Source: Phycisphaerales bacterium UBA1910 (GTDB lineage: Bacteria > Planctomycetota > Phycisphaerae > Phycisphaerales > UBA1924). Taken from it: DNA of 28,418 bases. The DNA lies in NCBI GenBank assembly GCA_002337545.1, contig DDGE01000051.1:16956-45373 (forward strand). Direction: 5' to 3'. This document shows, in pieces, positions 14,581 to 22,555 of this stretch. Under the pieces are notes generated by a model. That model was not told where the DNA came from. It saw only the letters and a program-made list of their open reading frames with translations, and did no database searches. The position numbers and the translations under genes are program-made. Every line of letters begins with the position of its first letter. The first letter of the stretch is position 1.

Positions 14581-15543
14581 TCACCCCGCCTGGGCGAGCG
14601 AGATATGCGTCCCATCGAGCCCGGTGGTGACAACACGGTTCCGTCCTGCTTGTTTCGCGTGATACAGATTCTTATCCGCCATCTCGACCCATCCCTCGGG
14701 GGTGATGGTCACGGTGTCCGTATTACCGGTCCCCGCGACGCCCACAGAGATCGTGATGTTGCGTGCGGGATGACGCGACCAGGCGAGGTGCTCGCAGCCC
14801 TGGCGGATGCGTTCGCACATGAGCTGGGCCTGATTCGGATCGGTTTCGGGCATGATGATTGCGAACTCTTCGCCGCCGTAGCGGCAGGCGATATCGATCG
14901 AGCGTGTCTCACGCATGATCAGGTTCGCGACACCCGAGATTACTGCATCTCCGGCTGGGTGCCCGTATGTATCGTTCACGGATTTGAAATGATCGATATC
15001 GATCATCGCGATCGAGAGGGACTGCCCGTGTCGGAGTGTGCGATTGAACTCTGAGCTGAGCTTCTCGTCGAAGTACTGGCGGTTGTAGAGACCGCTGAGC
15101 CCGTCGATATGGGCCTTCTGCGCGAGCATGCGCAGCAGTTCGGACATCCGCAGGGATGATCGCACGCGTGCTCGCAGTTCGGTGAGCTCGAATGGTTTCG
15201 TTACGAAGTCGATCGCGCCCAGGTCGAAAGCCGCGACCTTGTCCTGCGACGAGTTCATGCCCGAGAGGACGATGACAGGGATGTCGCGTGTTCTCGGATC
15301 TTCCTTGAGTTCTCTGAGCGTCTCGAACCCGTCCATGACCGGCATATCCAGGTCGAGCAGAATGAGGGAGGGTTCGTCTCTTTGAGCGATCTCGAGTCCG
15401 GCTTTGCCATCTTCTGCGCTCGAAAGGACGATCGACTCACTCCGCAGACGCGCCTCGAGCAAACGATGCACAAACTGCGAATCATCGACCAACAGCACCA
15501 CTGGTGATGTTTCTGTGTACGGGTTGGGCTGGGTTTCACTCAT
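14581..15543 (-). CDS. Response regulator with diguanylate cyclase output (REC-GGDEF)
   Basis: 320 aa. Makes cyclic-di-GMP from two GTP, probably when phosphorylated. The receiver domain (about 15-130) has the acidic pair Asp20-Asp21, phospho-acceptor Asp64 (ILLDLDMP), Ser94 and Lys116. The GGDEF domain (about 145-305) contains DGLSGLYNR, the metal/substrate region MIDIDHFKSVNDTYGH and the active GGEEF at 223-227. An RxxD product-inhibition site, RSID (214-217), lies exactly five residues before it, so feedback by c-di-GMP is likely. No membrane segment is present, so it acts in the cytoplasm. The HPt gene sits 54 nt upstream on the same strand and is the obvious candidate phosphodonor. Confidence 0.94.
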   Translation of the reverse strand: MSETQPNPYTETSPVVLLVDDSQFVHRLLEARLRSESIVLSSAEDGKAGLEIAQRDEPSLILLDLDMPVMDGFETLRELKEDPRTRDIPVIVLSGMNSSQDKVAAFDLGAIDFVTKPFELTELRARVRSSLRMSELLRMLAQKAHIDGLSGLYNRQYFDEKLSSEFNRTLRHGQSLSIAMIDIDHFKSVNDTYGHPAGDAVISGVANLIMRETRSIDIACRYGGEEFAIIMPETDPNQAQLMCERIRQGCEHLAWSRHPARNITISVGVAGTGNTDTVTITPEGWVEMADKNLYHAKQAGRNRVVTTGLDGTHISLAQAG

Positions 15544-15597
15544 TCGCTTAATCGATCCGCCTGGCTCCGTTGGGTCAAGGTCGTTCGAGATCTGAAA

Positions 15598-15927
15598 TCA
15601 GCTCGGGTTGATGTACGAGTTGCAGAGAGAAACGAGTTGATCGACTTGCGACCTGAGTGTCTCCACCGATTCACTGGGATCGCTTGTCAGTTTCAGTTGC
15701 TGCTCCAGCTTTGCGGCTTCTGTTCCAATGCTGGGGAACCCAAAGCCGGGGGCAGCACCCTTGAGTTGGTGGGCGATCCGCTCGAGTTCACGGAAATCAT
15801 CGTTCGTGAAGGCTGCGAGGATCGTGTCTACGCGATCGGGTAGCTCTGTAAGGAAGTACTGGATTAACTCCGCGTCTTCGGGGTCGTTGATATCCAGACT
15901 GAATGCGTTGGGATCGGGTGCGTTCAT
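15598..15927 (-). CDS. Histidine phosphotransfer (HPt) domain protein
   Basis: 109 aa, essentially a single HPt four-helix domain. It passes phosphoryl groups between receiver domains in a phosphorelay. The signature AHQLKGAAPGFG carries the phosphorylatable His53, followed by the Gly-containing turn and the second helix ending in AAKLEQQL. The ATG at 15927 has GGAGG 6 nt upstream; GTG at 15930 is less likely. It is the first gene of the leftward group HPt, REC-GGDEF, slyX, lipoprotein, yggS. No histidine kinase is encoded in the window, so the partner kinase must lie elsewhere. The 195-nt space to nadD contains no feature I recognise. Confidence 0.9.
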   Translation of the reverse strand: MNAPDPNAFSLDINDPEDAELIQYFLTELPDRVDTILAAFTNDDFRELERIAHQLKGAAPGFGFPSIGTEAAKLEQQLKLTSDPSESVETLRSQVDQLVSLCNSYINPS

Positions 15928-16122
15928 CACAAGCCTCCAATCGAGTAGATCGGGTGATCTGAGTCATGGGTTTATCGCATCCCTCCAGCTGGCCCCCACC
16001 GTACCCAGAATTACCCAGTGTCTTTACGATGACTCATACGCACAGACGCTCCAGACCGGATGAATCGTGATTATCGGAACCTGGAGTACCCCTGCCGTTC
16101 TCGCTCGCGAACAATGCTCCTG

Positions 16123-16821
16123 ATGACAGATCCCGCCTCTCAAACCATTCTGCGAGACCTTGGCCCTGTCCGGGCATCTGTGGGGATCCTTTTCTTTGGA
16201 GGATCGTTCGACCCCCCCCACATCGGGCATGTGAAGCTTCCGGAAGCGGTCCTTGCCACGCTAGGGGCGGATCTGGATCGCGTCGTCTATGTCCCCGCTG
16301 CCCGCTCGCCACACAAGGAATCCGCCCCGACTGGTGGGCAGCATCGCCTGAGGATGCTTGAGCTTGCTATTCGTTCTGCGTCGAATGCTCGGATCTGGAC
16401 CGATGAGATCGAGCGAGCGGGCGTGGATCCCGCTTCCCCGAGTTATTGGTCTGTAACATGGGCGTCGGCTCGATCACAACGCCCGGACACACCGGACCGA
16501 TTCCTCATCGGTGCGGATCAGGCGTTATCGATGCATCGCTGGCACCGATACCGATCGTTCTGGCGCGACGCTGTCGTGATGTTGCGGGATGACCACGATG
16601 CTCCCTCGATGTTGATTGACTCGCTTCGCTCGATTGGGGTGTGGGATGAGACTGACCTTGAGCACTGGGAACGGCGGATCGTTCAGGTGCCATTGATCGA
16701 TGCGTCATCGACTCATATTCGCTCGTGCCTTGCGGATCCTCAGCGCAGAGAAAACCCGATCGCCGGTCTCGACGATCGGGTTCAAGATTACATTGTTGAT
16801 CACGGGCTCTATCGCGGGTGA
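16123..16821 (+). CDS. nadD: Nicotinate-nucleotide adenylyltransferase
   Basis: Adenylates nicotinic acid mononucleotide with ATP in NAD biosynthesis. 232 aa from the ATG at 16123; ATGs at 16114 and 16060 are in frame, and none has a clear ribosome binding site, so the start is uncertain. The nucleotidyltransferase motif GGSFDPPHIGH (residues 26-36) binds ATP. PAARSPHK, RFLIGADQALSMHRWHR and the C-terminal ASSTHIRS (an ISSTxIR-type motif) are typical of NadD. The last codons abut the convergent metK stop with no spacer: TGA (16819-16821) then the metK TCA (16822-16824). A hairpin within its 3' coding part probably serves metK. Confidence 0.92.
   Translation: MTDPASQTILRDLGPVRASVGILFFGGSFDPPHIGHVKLPEAVLATLGADLDRVVYVPAARSPHKESAPTGGQHRLRMLELAIRSASNARIWTDEIERAGVDPASPSYWSVTWASARSQRPDTPDRFLIGADQALSMHRWHRYRSFWRDAVVMLRDDHDAPSMLIDSLRSIGVWDETDLEHWERRIVQVPLIDASSTHIRSCLADPQRRENPIAGLDDRVQDYIVDHGLYRG
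16751..16782 (-). terminator. Possible metK terminator inside nadD
   Basis: A perfect 10-bp stem (16753-16762 with 16773-16782; 10-nt loop) lies about 40 nt past the metK stop. On the reverse strand it is followed by two further T (a GGGTTTT run in all). The short T-run makes it weak, but the stem is the only candidate near the zero-spacer junction. Confidence 0.35.
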
Positions 16822-18006
16822 TCAGACTGAGGCCGGCTGTGCCGATTCGCATGCCTTGCGGAGTGCGTCTGCCTTGTCTGTCTTCTCCCATGGGAAGAAG
16901 TTCATTCCGTCTTTCTCCTGCGGCTGACGCCCGAAGTGACCGTGGCGGGCGCTGGGTCGATAGATCGGCTTGCGGAGATCGAGTGTCTCGATGATGCCGC
17001 GGGGTGTGAGTGGGAACACCTCACGGACAGCCTTCGCGATCGCGTTTTCGTCAACCTTGGAAGTCCCGAAGGTCTCGACGAATACGCTCGTTGGCTCCGC
17101 GACGCCGATCGCGTAGGAGAGTTGGATCTCACACTCGTCCGCGAGATCCGCAGCGACGATGTTCTTCGCGATGTAGCGGGCCATGTAGGCTGCGGAACGG
17201 TCGACCTTGGTGGGGTCCTTGCCGCTGAATGCGCCGCCGCCGTGACGACCACGCCCGCCGTAGGTATCGACGATGATTTTCCGGCCCGTCAGTCCTGCGT
17301 CGCCGTGGGGTCCGCCGATCTCGAAGCGTCCTGTGGGGTTCACATGGACGGTGATGCCTGGGTTCCACCATTCGCCGAGGACGGGCTTGATGATGTGATC
17401 GATTACTTCGCGTTTGAGCTGATCCTGCTTGTCGTTCCAGGACTTGTCGTGCTGGGTGGAGATGACGACGGTATCGACGCGGACGGGCTTGCGTCCGTCG
17501 TATTCGACGGTGACCTGGCTCTTTGCGTCGGGTCGAAGGCCTGGGATCGCGCCGTTTTCGCGCACATGTGCCTGCTGGGCCACGAGCTTGTGGCTGAGCA
17601 TCACCGGCAGCGGCATGAGTTCTTCAGTCTCTTTGCAAGCAAATCCGAACATCATGCCCTGATCGCCTGCGCCTTCCTTGTTGACGCCCTGCGCGATATC
17701 AGGGGATTGCTGATTGATCGAGACAAGCACGGCACACGATTCGGCGTCGAATCGCATTTCGCCGTCCGTGTAGCCGATGTCCCGGATGACACCCCGGACG
17801 ACCTCCGGGATGTCGACATAGCCCTGCGTCGTGACCTCGCCCGCGATGACGGCCATACCGGTGGAGACCATGGTTTCGACCGCGACGCGTGAGTGTGGAT
17901 CGTTTGCGAGCATGGCATCAAGGATGGCATCCGAGATCTGATCGGCCACTTTGTCAGGGTGCCCCATTGAGACAGACTCGGAGGTGAAAAGCTGGGTTTC
18001 GCTCAT
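16822..18006 (-). CDS. metK: S-adenosylmethionine synthetase
   Basis: Makes SAM from methionine and ATP; it supplies the methyl donor for, among others, the two methyltransferases in this window. 394 aa, the standard length. Motifs: [18 protein letters not shown] at the N-terminus (residues 13-30, with the ATP-binding His15 and Asp17 positions), [10 protein letters not shown] (112-121), [22 protein letters not shown] (the flexible-loop/P-loop region) and SYAIGVAEP. The ATG at 18006 follows GGAAGGAA. Transcription is leftward, divergent from purM across 140 nt. I looked for a SAM riboswitch in 18007-18146 and saw no recognisable one. It converges on nadD with no intergenic base. Confidence 0.97.
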   Translation of the reverse strand: MSETQLFTSESVSMGHPDKVADQISDAILDAMLANDPHSRVAVETMVSTGMAVIAGEVTTQGYVDIPEVVRGVIRDIGYTDGEMRFDAESCAVLVSINQQSPDIAQGVNKEGAGDQGMMFGFACKETEELMPLPVMLSHKLVAQQAHVRENGAIPGLRPDAKSQVTVEYDGRKPVRVDTVVISTQHDKSWNDKQDQLKREVIDHIIKPVLGEWWNPGITVHVNPTGRFEIGGPHGDAGLTGRKIIVDTYGGRGRHGGGAFSGKDPTKVDRSAAYMARYIAKNIVAADLADECEIQLSYAIGVAEPTSVFVETFGTSKVDENAIAKAVREVFPLTPRGIIETLDLRKPIYRPSARHGHFGRQPQEKDGMNFFPWEKTDKADALRKACESAQPASV

Positions 18007-18134
18007 GTTGTGTTCCTTCCGCGGCCTCTTGCTTCAGCCATTGTTTCGGATTTGAGGATTATAGCCACCGCCCCAGTTCATGTTGAGTTTGAGATCCGTA
18101 TGGATTCCGATGTACACCCTGTTTTCAACCTACC

Positions 18135-18140
18135 TATCCT
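18135..18140 (+). promoter_or_regulatory. Candidate -10 hexamer of purM (TATCCT)
   Basis: TATCCT ends 6 nt before the purM ATG, and no Shine-Dalgarno is present. The surrounding 11-mer is identical to that before tyrS. If functional, transcription would begin at or next to the start codon. The -35 region is not convincing. Confidence 0.3.
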
Positions 18141-18146
18141 CTACGC

Positions 18147-19259
18147 ATGCCCAGCACCCGCACGCGATCGAAGAGCAAGACCAAGGGACTGACTTATGCC
18201 GAATCCGGCGTGAGCATCGAGGCCGGCGACAAGTTCGTCGGGTCGATCGGATCACTCCTCCGAAGAACCCACGGGCAACGCGTCATCGACAACCCGGGCG
18301 GGTTCGCGGGGCTGCTGCGTCTGGATTACAACGAACAGCTCTTCAAGCACAACTACAAGGACCCAGTACTTGTTGCGTGTGCCGACGGCGTCGGGACCAA
18401 GGTCCATCTCGCGATCGAGATGAACAAGCACGACACCGTCGGGATCGATCTGGTCGCGATGAATGTCAATGACCTGATCGTGCAGGGCGCGGAGCCGCTG
18501 CTCTTCCTTGATTACATCGCGGTCAACTCGGTGAATCAGGAAGTGCTGTACGACATTGTCAAGGGGATCAGCGATGGGTGCAAACAGGCCGGGTGTGCGC
18601 TGATCGGTGGCGAGACCGCTGAGATGAACGACCTGTACAAGCCCAACGATTACGATCTCGCGGGATTCAGTGTGGGTGTCGTTGAACTCAAGAAAGCGAC
18701 CAACCCCCTCCGCGTCGAGCCCGGCGATGTCATTCTTGGGCTTGAGAGCTCGGGTGTGCACTCGAACGGCTATTCGCTCGTCCGCAAAGTCCTCAAGCAC
18801 GCGAAGCTGAAGCTCAACAAGAACTACCCGGAACTTGAGACCGATCGTACGCTCGGCGAGGTGCTCCTCGAGCCCACTCGGATCTACGCGTCCTCGATCG
18901 TCAAGCTCCTGCGCGCGTACAAGGTGAAGAAGGTCATCTCTGGTATGGCCCACATCACCGGCGGCGGGATGGAAGGGAACCTCAACCGGTCCCTCCATGA
19001 CGGGGTCGATGCCGTCATCGATGAGTCGAGCTGGGAAGTGCCTCCGGTCTTCAGGTTCCTTCAAGAGCACGGCAACATCGATGAAGCCGAGATGCGTGTG
19101 GTCTTCAACATGGGTATCGGGTATACCCTGATTGTGCGCCCGACCTTCGTTGATGGGGTGACACGCAAGCTTGAGAAAGCCGGCGAGAAGGTCCATGTGA
19201 TCGGCAAGGTCACCAAGGGCAAGGGACGCGTGCGCATTCGGAACCGCGCCGAGCGTTGA
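18147..19259 (+). CDS. purM: Phosphoribosylformylglycinamidine cyclo-ligase (AIR synthetase)
   Basis: Closes the imidazole ring in purine synthesis, converting FGAM to AIR with ATP. 370 aa, slightly longer than the usual 345 because of a basic N-terminal tail (residues 1-15). Landmarks: GLTYAESGVSIEAGDKFV, ADGVGTK (79-85), DLVAMNVNDLIVQGAEPL, GGETAEM (154-160), SSGVHSNGYSLVRKV, and HITGGGMEGNL in the C-terminal half. All key family segments are intact. The start lacks a ribosome binding site. It is divergent from metK and is followed after 89 nt by mscL, which has its own strong ribosome binding site and a candidate -10 (TACACT, 19300-19305). Confidence 0.96.
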   Translation: MPSTRTRSKSKTKGLTYAESGVSIEAGDKFVGSIGSLLRRTHGQRVIDNPGGFAGLLRLDYNEQLFKHNYKDPVLVACADGVGTKVHLAIEMNKHDTVGIDLVAMNVNDLIVQGAEPLLFLDYIAVNSVNQEVLYDIVKGISDGCKQAGCALIGGETAEMNDLYKPNDYDLAGFSVGVVELKKATNPLRVEPGDVILGLESSGVHSNGYSLVRKVLKHAKLKLNKNYPELETDRTLGEVLLEPTRIYASSIVKLLRAYKVKKVISGMAHITGGGMEGNLNRSLHDGVDAVIDESSWEVPPVFRFLQEHGNIDEAEMRVVFNMGIGYTLIVRPTFVDGVTRKLEKAGEKVHVIGKVTKGKGRVRIRNRAER

Positions 19260-19348
19260 TCACGACCTCAACATGAAATCGGCTTTCATCTTGTGCCGGT
19301 ACACTTTCCCGATCGTCACGCATGCGGCGTGACCTTGGGAGGTGCAGC

Positions 19349-19828
19349 ATGGGTCTGATCAAAGAGTTCAAGGAGTTCGCGGTACGGGGCAGTGTCCTCG
19401 ATATGGCCATCGGCATCATCATCGGCGGCGCTTTCAGTCTGATCGTGAGATCGCTGATCGACGACATTGTCATGCCGATCATCGGGCTCGCTGGGAAAGC
19501 CGAGTTCCAGAACCTCTACTTCGGTCTCACTGAGAATGTCCGGGTGGGTGTGACAAACTATGAGAATGCGAACAACGGAGCCCCGATGCCGTTGGAAGAG
19601 GCACGCGATCTTGGACCAGTCTTCGCGTACGGGAACTTCATCACAATCCTGATTAACTTCCTCATCCTTGCGTTCATCGTGTTCGTGATGGTGAAACTCG
19701 TCAACCAGGCGAAGAAGCGGTTTGAGGAAGAAAAGATGGCAGAGCCCGCGAAGGCACCCGCCGCGGATGTTGTGCTGCTGGGCGAGATCCGAGATCTGCT
19801 CAGGCAGCAAACACTCAATCAAGATTAA
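19349..19828 (+). CDS. mscL: Large-conductance mechanosensitive channel
   Basis: 159 aa. A pentameric safety valve opened by extreme membrane tension. The ATG at 19349 is chosen for the GGGAGG just upstream and because MGLIKEFKEFAVRGSVLDMA is the standard MscL N-terminus. TM1 (about 15-40) includes AIGIIIGGAFSLIV. The periplasmic loop (about 50-92) includes an acidic Asn/Glu-rich stretch. TM2 (about 94-118) is FITILINFLILAFIVFVMVKL, then the cytoplasmic helix (EIRDLLRQQ at the C-terminus). Length is in the normal range (about 130-160). With mscS it gives two independent osmotic release valves in this window. Confidence 0.95.
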   Translation: MGLIKEFKEFAVRGSVLDMAIGIIIGGAFSLIVRSLIDDIVMPIIGLAGKAEFQNLYFGLTENVRVGVTNYENANNGAPMPLEEARDLGPVFAYGNFITILINFLILAFIVFVMVKLVNQAKKRFEEEKMAEPAKAPAADVVLLGEIRDLLRQQTLNQD

Positions 19829-19867
19829 GATTGAGCGAAGGGGTTCACGGCTGAGCCACCTCGCGCA

Positions 19868-19873
19868 TACACT
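19868..19873 (+). promoter_or_regulatory. Candidate -10 hexamer of the arsenic operon (TACACT)
   Basis: TACACT ends 6 nt before the arsR ATG. A TTCACG hexamer (19844-19849) lies 18 nt upstream and matches TTGACA at four of six positions. There is no Shine-Dalgarno, so a leaderless mRNA is possible. A short inverted pair (CGCA 19864-19867, TGCG 19874-19877) brackets the hexamer and might be part of an ArsR operator. Confidence 0.35.
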
Positions 19874-19879
19874 TGCGTT

Positions 19880-20287
19880 ATGGCGTCAGTATACAAACAT
19901 CCCAAGACCCCGAAACAGGCATCCCGGAGGCGTGCCCGGTTTGACCGCCTGCTCGAACCGGAGATGCTCAAGGCCCTCGCGGAACCCTCCCGTGCCCAGA
20001 TCCTCTCATGCCTGCTCAAATGTGGGCGTCCTTGCTCGGTCACTGAAGTCGCGGAGTGCTGCTCGATCGACTTCTCCATGGTTGCCCGACACCTTGGGAC
20101 GCTCGCTCGTGCGGGACTCCTGACGAGCGAGAAGAAGGGACGCACTGTCTGGTACAACGCGGACGCGCGAGCGCTCGCATTGCACTTCCGCGATCTCGCA
20201 GACGCGATCGAGGAGTTGACGCCGCAGGACGGATGCATCGAAGACAACGGGTGCGGGTGCTGTGACCCGGAAGGAATCAGATCATGA
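19880..20287 (+). CDS. arsR: ArsR-family metalloregulatory repressor
   Basis: 135 aa. Represses the operon until arsenite binds. The winged-helix domain spans about 25-105: LKALAEPSRAQILSCLL, then the recognition region VTEVAECCSIDFSMVARHLGTLARAGLL, and the wing KKGRTVWYNA. Candidate metal ligands are Cys44, Cys48, Cys52, Cys60 and Cys61, plus a C-terminal group (Cys119, Cys125, Cys127, Cys128). The classical ELCVCDLC site in the DNA-binding helix is absent, so metal sensing must use another Cys arrangement. The stop overlaps the arsC ATG (ATGA), and arsC and acr3 follow directly. The operon context makes the arsenic assignment strong, though the exact ligand set is inferred. Confidence 0.9.
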   Translation: MASVYKHPKTPKQASRRRARFDRLLEPEMLKALAEPSRAQILSCLLKCGRPCSVTEVAECCSIDFSMVARHLGTLARAGLLTSEKKGRTVWYNADARALALHFRDLADAIEELTPQDGCIEDNGCGCCDPEGIRS

Positions 20288-20733
20288 CGAATGAGCGTAC
20301 GAGGGTCCTTTTCCTCTGCACGGGCAACTCGTGCCGGAGTCAGATGGCCGAGGGATGGGCGAGGCATCTGCACGCGGGCGCAATCGAAGCGTACTCCGCG
20401 GGCATCGAGAAGCATGGTCTCAACCCCAACGCGGTGAAGGTGATGGGTGAGGTCGATATTGATATTTCCGATCATTTCTCCAAGGACCTGAGCGATCTCG
20501 CGGGTCTGGACTTCGATCTGGTCGTCACCGTGTGCGGGCACGCGCACGAGACCTGTCCGGTGTTCCCTGGCAATGCACGGGTGGTGCATCGGGGGTTTGA
20601 TGATCCGCCCAAGCTCGCGCTTGATGCGAAGACCGAAGACGAGGCCCTATCCCACTACCGGCGAGTCCGCGATGAGATCGGGGTGTTCATGAGCGAACTG
20701 CCCGAACTCCTCAGTTCCCAGCCCAATGCCTGA
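20284..20733 (+). CDS. arsC: Arsenate reductase, thioredoxin-coupled (LMW-phosphatase fold)
   Basis: 149 aa. Reduces arsenate to arsenite for export. The P-loop CTGNSCRS (residues 12-19) has the nucleophile Cys12 and the phosphate-binding Arg18. A second redox pair, Cys84 and Cys91 in [14 protein letters not shown], matches the resolving cysteines of the S. aureus/B. subtilis type, which uses thioredoxin. Length is close to the family norm (about 131-140). GGAAGGA precedes the ATG, which overlaps the arsR stop by 4 nt. It is followed by the ACR3 arsenite exporter. Confidence 0.93.
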   Translation: MTNERTRVLFLCTGNSCRSQMAEGWARHLHAGAIEAYSAGIEKHGLNPNAVKVMGEVDIDISDHFSKDLSDLAGLDFDLVVTVCGHAHETCPVFPGNARVVHRGFDDPPKLALDAKTEDEALSHYRRVRDEIGVFMSELPELLSSQPNA

Positions 20734-20749
20734 ATACGGAAAAAACGAC

Positions 20750-21865
20750 ATGAGCACCGCCCCGACCACTCCCACCGCCGTCGATCAGCCCGCGTGTTTG
20801 GATTCCAAGCCCAAGCGGCTTGGGCTGCTCGATCGATTCCTCACACTCTGGATCTTTCTGGCCATGGCCATCGGCGTCACGCTCGGGCGGCTCGTTCCGG
20901 GTGTGTCGGAGCAACTCGATCGCATGTCGATCGGGACAACGAACATCCCAATCGCGATCGGTCTCATCCTGATGATGTACCCGCCGCTGGCGAAGGTGCG
21001 ATACGAGAAGCTCCCTGAGGTGTTCAAGGACTGGAAGGTCCTCGTGCTCTCGCTCGTGCAGAACTGGGTCGTCGGCCCAACGCTCATGTTCTTGCTCGCG
21101 GTCCTGTTCCTGCGCGACTACCCCGAGTACATGACAGGGCTGATTCTGGTCGGGCTCGCGCGGTGCATCGCCATGGTGCTGGTGTGGAACGATCTCGCGC
21201 GGGGCAGCAGCGATTACGCCGCGGGCCTTGTTGCGTTTAACAGCATTTTTCAGGTATTGTTCTTTGGCGTCTACGCATGGATCTTCATTACCTTCCTCCC
21301 CCCGCTGCTCGGATTAGAAGGGGCGGTTGTCGATGTCTCCATCGTTGAGGTCTTTACGAGTGTCATGATTTATCTGGGGATCCCGTTCTTCGCGGGGATG
21401 CTCACGCGATTCATCCTCCGCCCGCTCAAAGGCGACGCGTGGTACACCCAGACCTTCCTCCCCAAGATCGGCCCCATCACCCTCGTTGCGCTCCTGCTCA
21501 CCATCATCCTTATGTTTAGCATGCAGGGCGATCGGATCGTGGAGCTCCCCCTCGATATTCTCCGCATCGCGATCCCGCTGACGATCTACTTCGTTGTGAT
21601 GTTCTTCGTGAGCTTCCTGATGGCGAAGAAGGTTGGCGCGGATTATGAGCGGTCCGCAACCCTCGCGTTTACCGCTTCGGGGAACAACTTTGAGCTCGCG
21701 ATCGCTGTCGCGATTGCTGTCTTCGGCATTGGATCGGGTGTCGCGTTCGCGACGGTTGTCGGCCCGCTGGTTGAGGTGCCGGTCCTGATCACCCTCGTGA
21801 GCGTGTCGTTGTGGCTTGGGCGGCGGTTGTATCCTCAGGATGACGCCAAGATCAATGCGGACTGA
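20750..21865 (+). CDS. acr3: Arsenite efflux permease, ACR3 family
   Basis: 371 aa. Expels arsenite across the inner membrane using the proton gradient. About ten hydrophobic helices are visible. The signature [16 protein letters not shown] carries the conserved Cys139 needed for arsenite transport in this family, and [20 protein letters not shown] matches the second conserved segment. The ATG at 20750 is preferred because CGGAAA lies about 9 nt upstream; an earlier in-frame ATG at 20726 overlaps the arsC end and has no ribosome binding site. It belongs to the ACR3 (BASS-fold) family rather than ArsB. It completes a three-gene arsenic resistance operon. Confidence 0.94.
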   Translation: MSTAPTTPTAVDQPACLDSKPKRLGLLDRFLTLWIFLAMAIGVTLGRLVPGVSEQLDRMSIGTTNIPIAIGLILMMYPPLAKVRYEKLPEVFKDWKVLVLSLVQNWVVGPTLMFLLAVLFLRDYPEYMTGLILVGLARCIAMVLVWNDLARGSSDYAAGLVAFNSIFQVLFFGVYAWIFITFLPPLLGLEGAVVDVSIVEVFTSVMIYLGIPFFAGMLTRFILRPLKGDAWYTQTFLPKIGPITLVALLLTIILMFSMQGDRIVELPLDILRIAIPLTIYFVVMFFVSFLMAKKVGADYERSATLAFTASGNNFELAIAVAIAVFGIGSGVAFATVVGPLVEVPVLITLVSVSLWLGRRLYPQDDAKINAD

Positions 21866-21933
21866 TTTTGTGCACCTGGTGGGTATTCGTCGTACACTCA
21901 CCTGCAGACACACACACCGAGAGGAGCACAATC

Positions 21934-22359
21934 ATGCCATCACTGTACACAACACGCGTCGCATCAACTGGCGGGCGTAACGGGCACGCGAAGAGCGAAG
22001 ACGGTCTTATTGATATGCAGATGACCGTACCACCGAGTCTGGGTGGCAAGGGTGATAAGCCGAATCCAGAGGTGCTGTTCGCGGCCGGGTATGCAGCGTG
22101 CTTTGGTAACGCGGTGATCTTTGTTGCGAAGGACAAGGGTATCGAGCTGGCACCGGAGGATGTAAAGACGACCGCGGAAGTGGAACTCTTCTCGACCGAC
22201 GCCGGCGAGTTCCGGCTTCGAGTGCATCTGGATAACGAGATCAAGGGCGTGGACCAGTCCCAGGCGGAAGATCTCGTGAAGACCGGTCATGATGTATGTC
22301 CCTACTCGAACGCGACGCGTGGCAACATCGAGGTCACACTCAGCGCGAAGGCCGTCTGA
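21934..22359 (+). CDS. ohr: Organic hydroperoxide resistance protein (Ohr/OsmC family)
   Basis: 141 aa. A thiol peroxidase reducing organic hydroperoxides. The two redox cysteines are Cys56 (AACFGNAV) and Cys122 (HDVCPYSNATRGN), placed as in Ohr (near 60 and 124). NPEVLFAAGYAACF with the conserved Glu46 and the short N-terminus are Ohr-like, not OsmC-like. The ATG at 21934 has GAGGAG upstream; the open frame reaching back to 21868 lies across that site and is rejected. A TACACT hexamer (21893-21898), 35 nt upstream, may be its own -10, so it need not be part of the arsenic operon that ends 68 nt before. I see no MarR-type OhrR regulator next to it. Confidence 0.93.
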   Translation: MPSLYTTRVASTGGRNGHAKSEDGLIDMQMTVPPSLGGKGDKPNPEVLFAAGYAACFGNAVIFVAKDKGIELAPEDVKTTAEVELFSTDAGEFRLRVHLDNEIKGVDQSQAEDLVKTGHDVCPYSNATRGNIEVTLSAKAV

Positions 22360-22543
22360 GATCCGTCGTCACCCGTGGTTTCTTCACTCGTACACACGAA
22401 GTGCCGCGATCTTCAACTTTGTGAATCGCCAATGGGCGTACTCACGAAGTCTGAGTCTGCGGATAGATGAGACATGCAAACGGGACCAATATGTATGTAA
22501 GAAGAGCAGCCATTTCGTGCAACACTGTGCAATCACTACGGTG

Positions 22544-22549
22544 TATGCT
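22544..22549 (+). promoter_or_regulatory. Candidate -10 hexamer of the efflux operon (TATGCT)
   Basis: TATGCT ends 6 nt before the ATG at 22556, and no Shine-Dalgarno is visible. This repeats the spacing seen at arsR and purM. No clear -35 is seen. The rest of 22360-22543 shows no other feature. Confidence 0.28.
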
Positions 22550-22555
22550 TCACTG

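Noticed and set aside
18007..18146. SAM riboswitch upstream of metK
   Set aside because: The 140-nt divergent region shows no recognisable conserved SAM riboswitch core or terminator-antiterminator pair.
19813..19834. CTCAATC/GATTGAG hairpin at the mscL stop as a terminator
   Set aside because: It is AT-rich, 7 bp, with no T-run after it; too weak to call.
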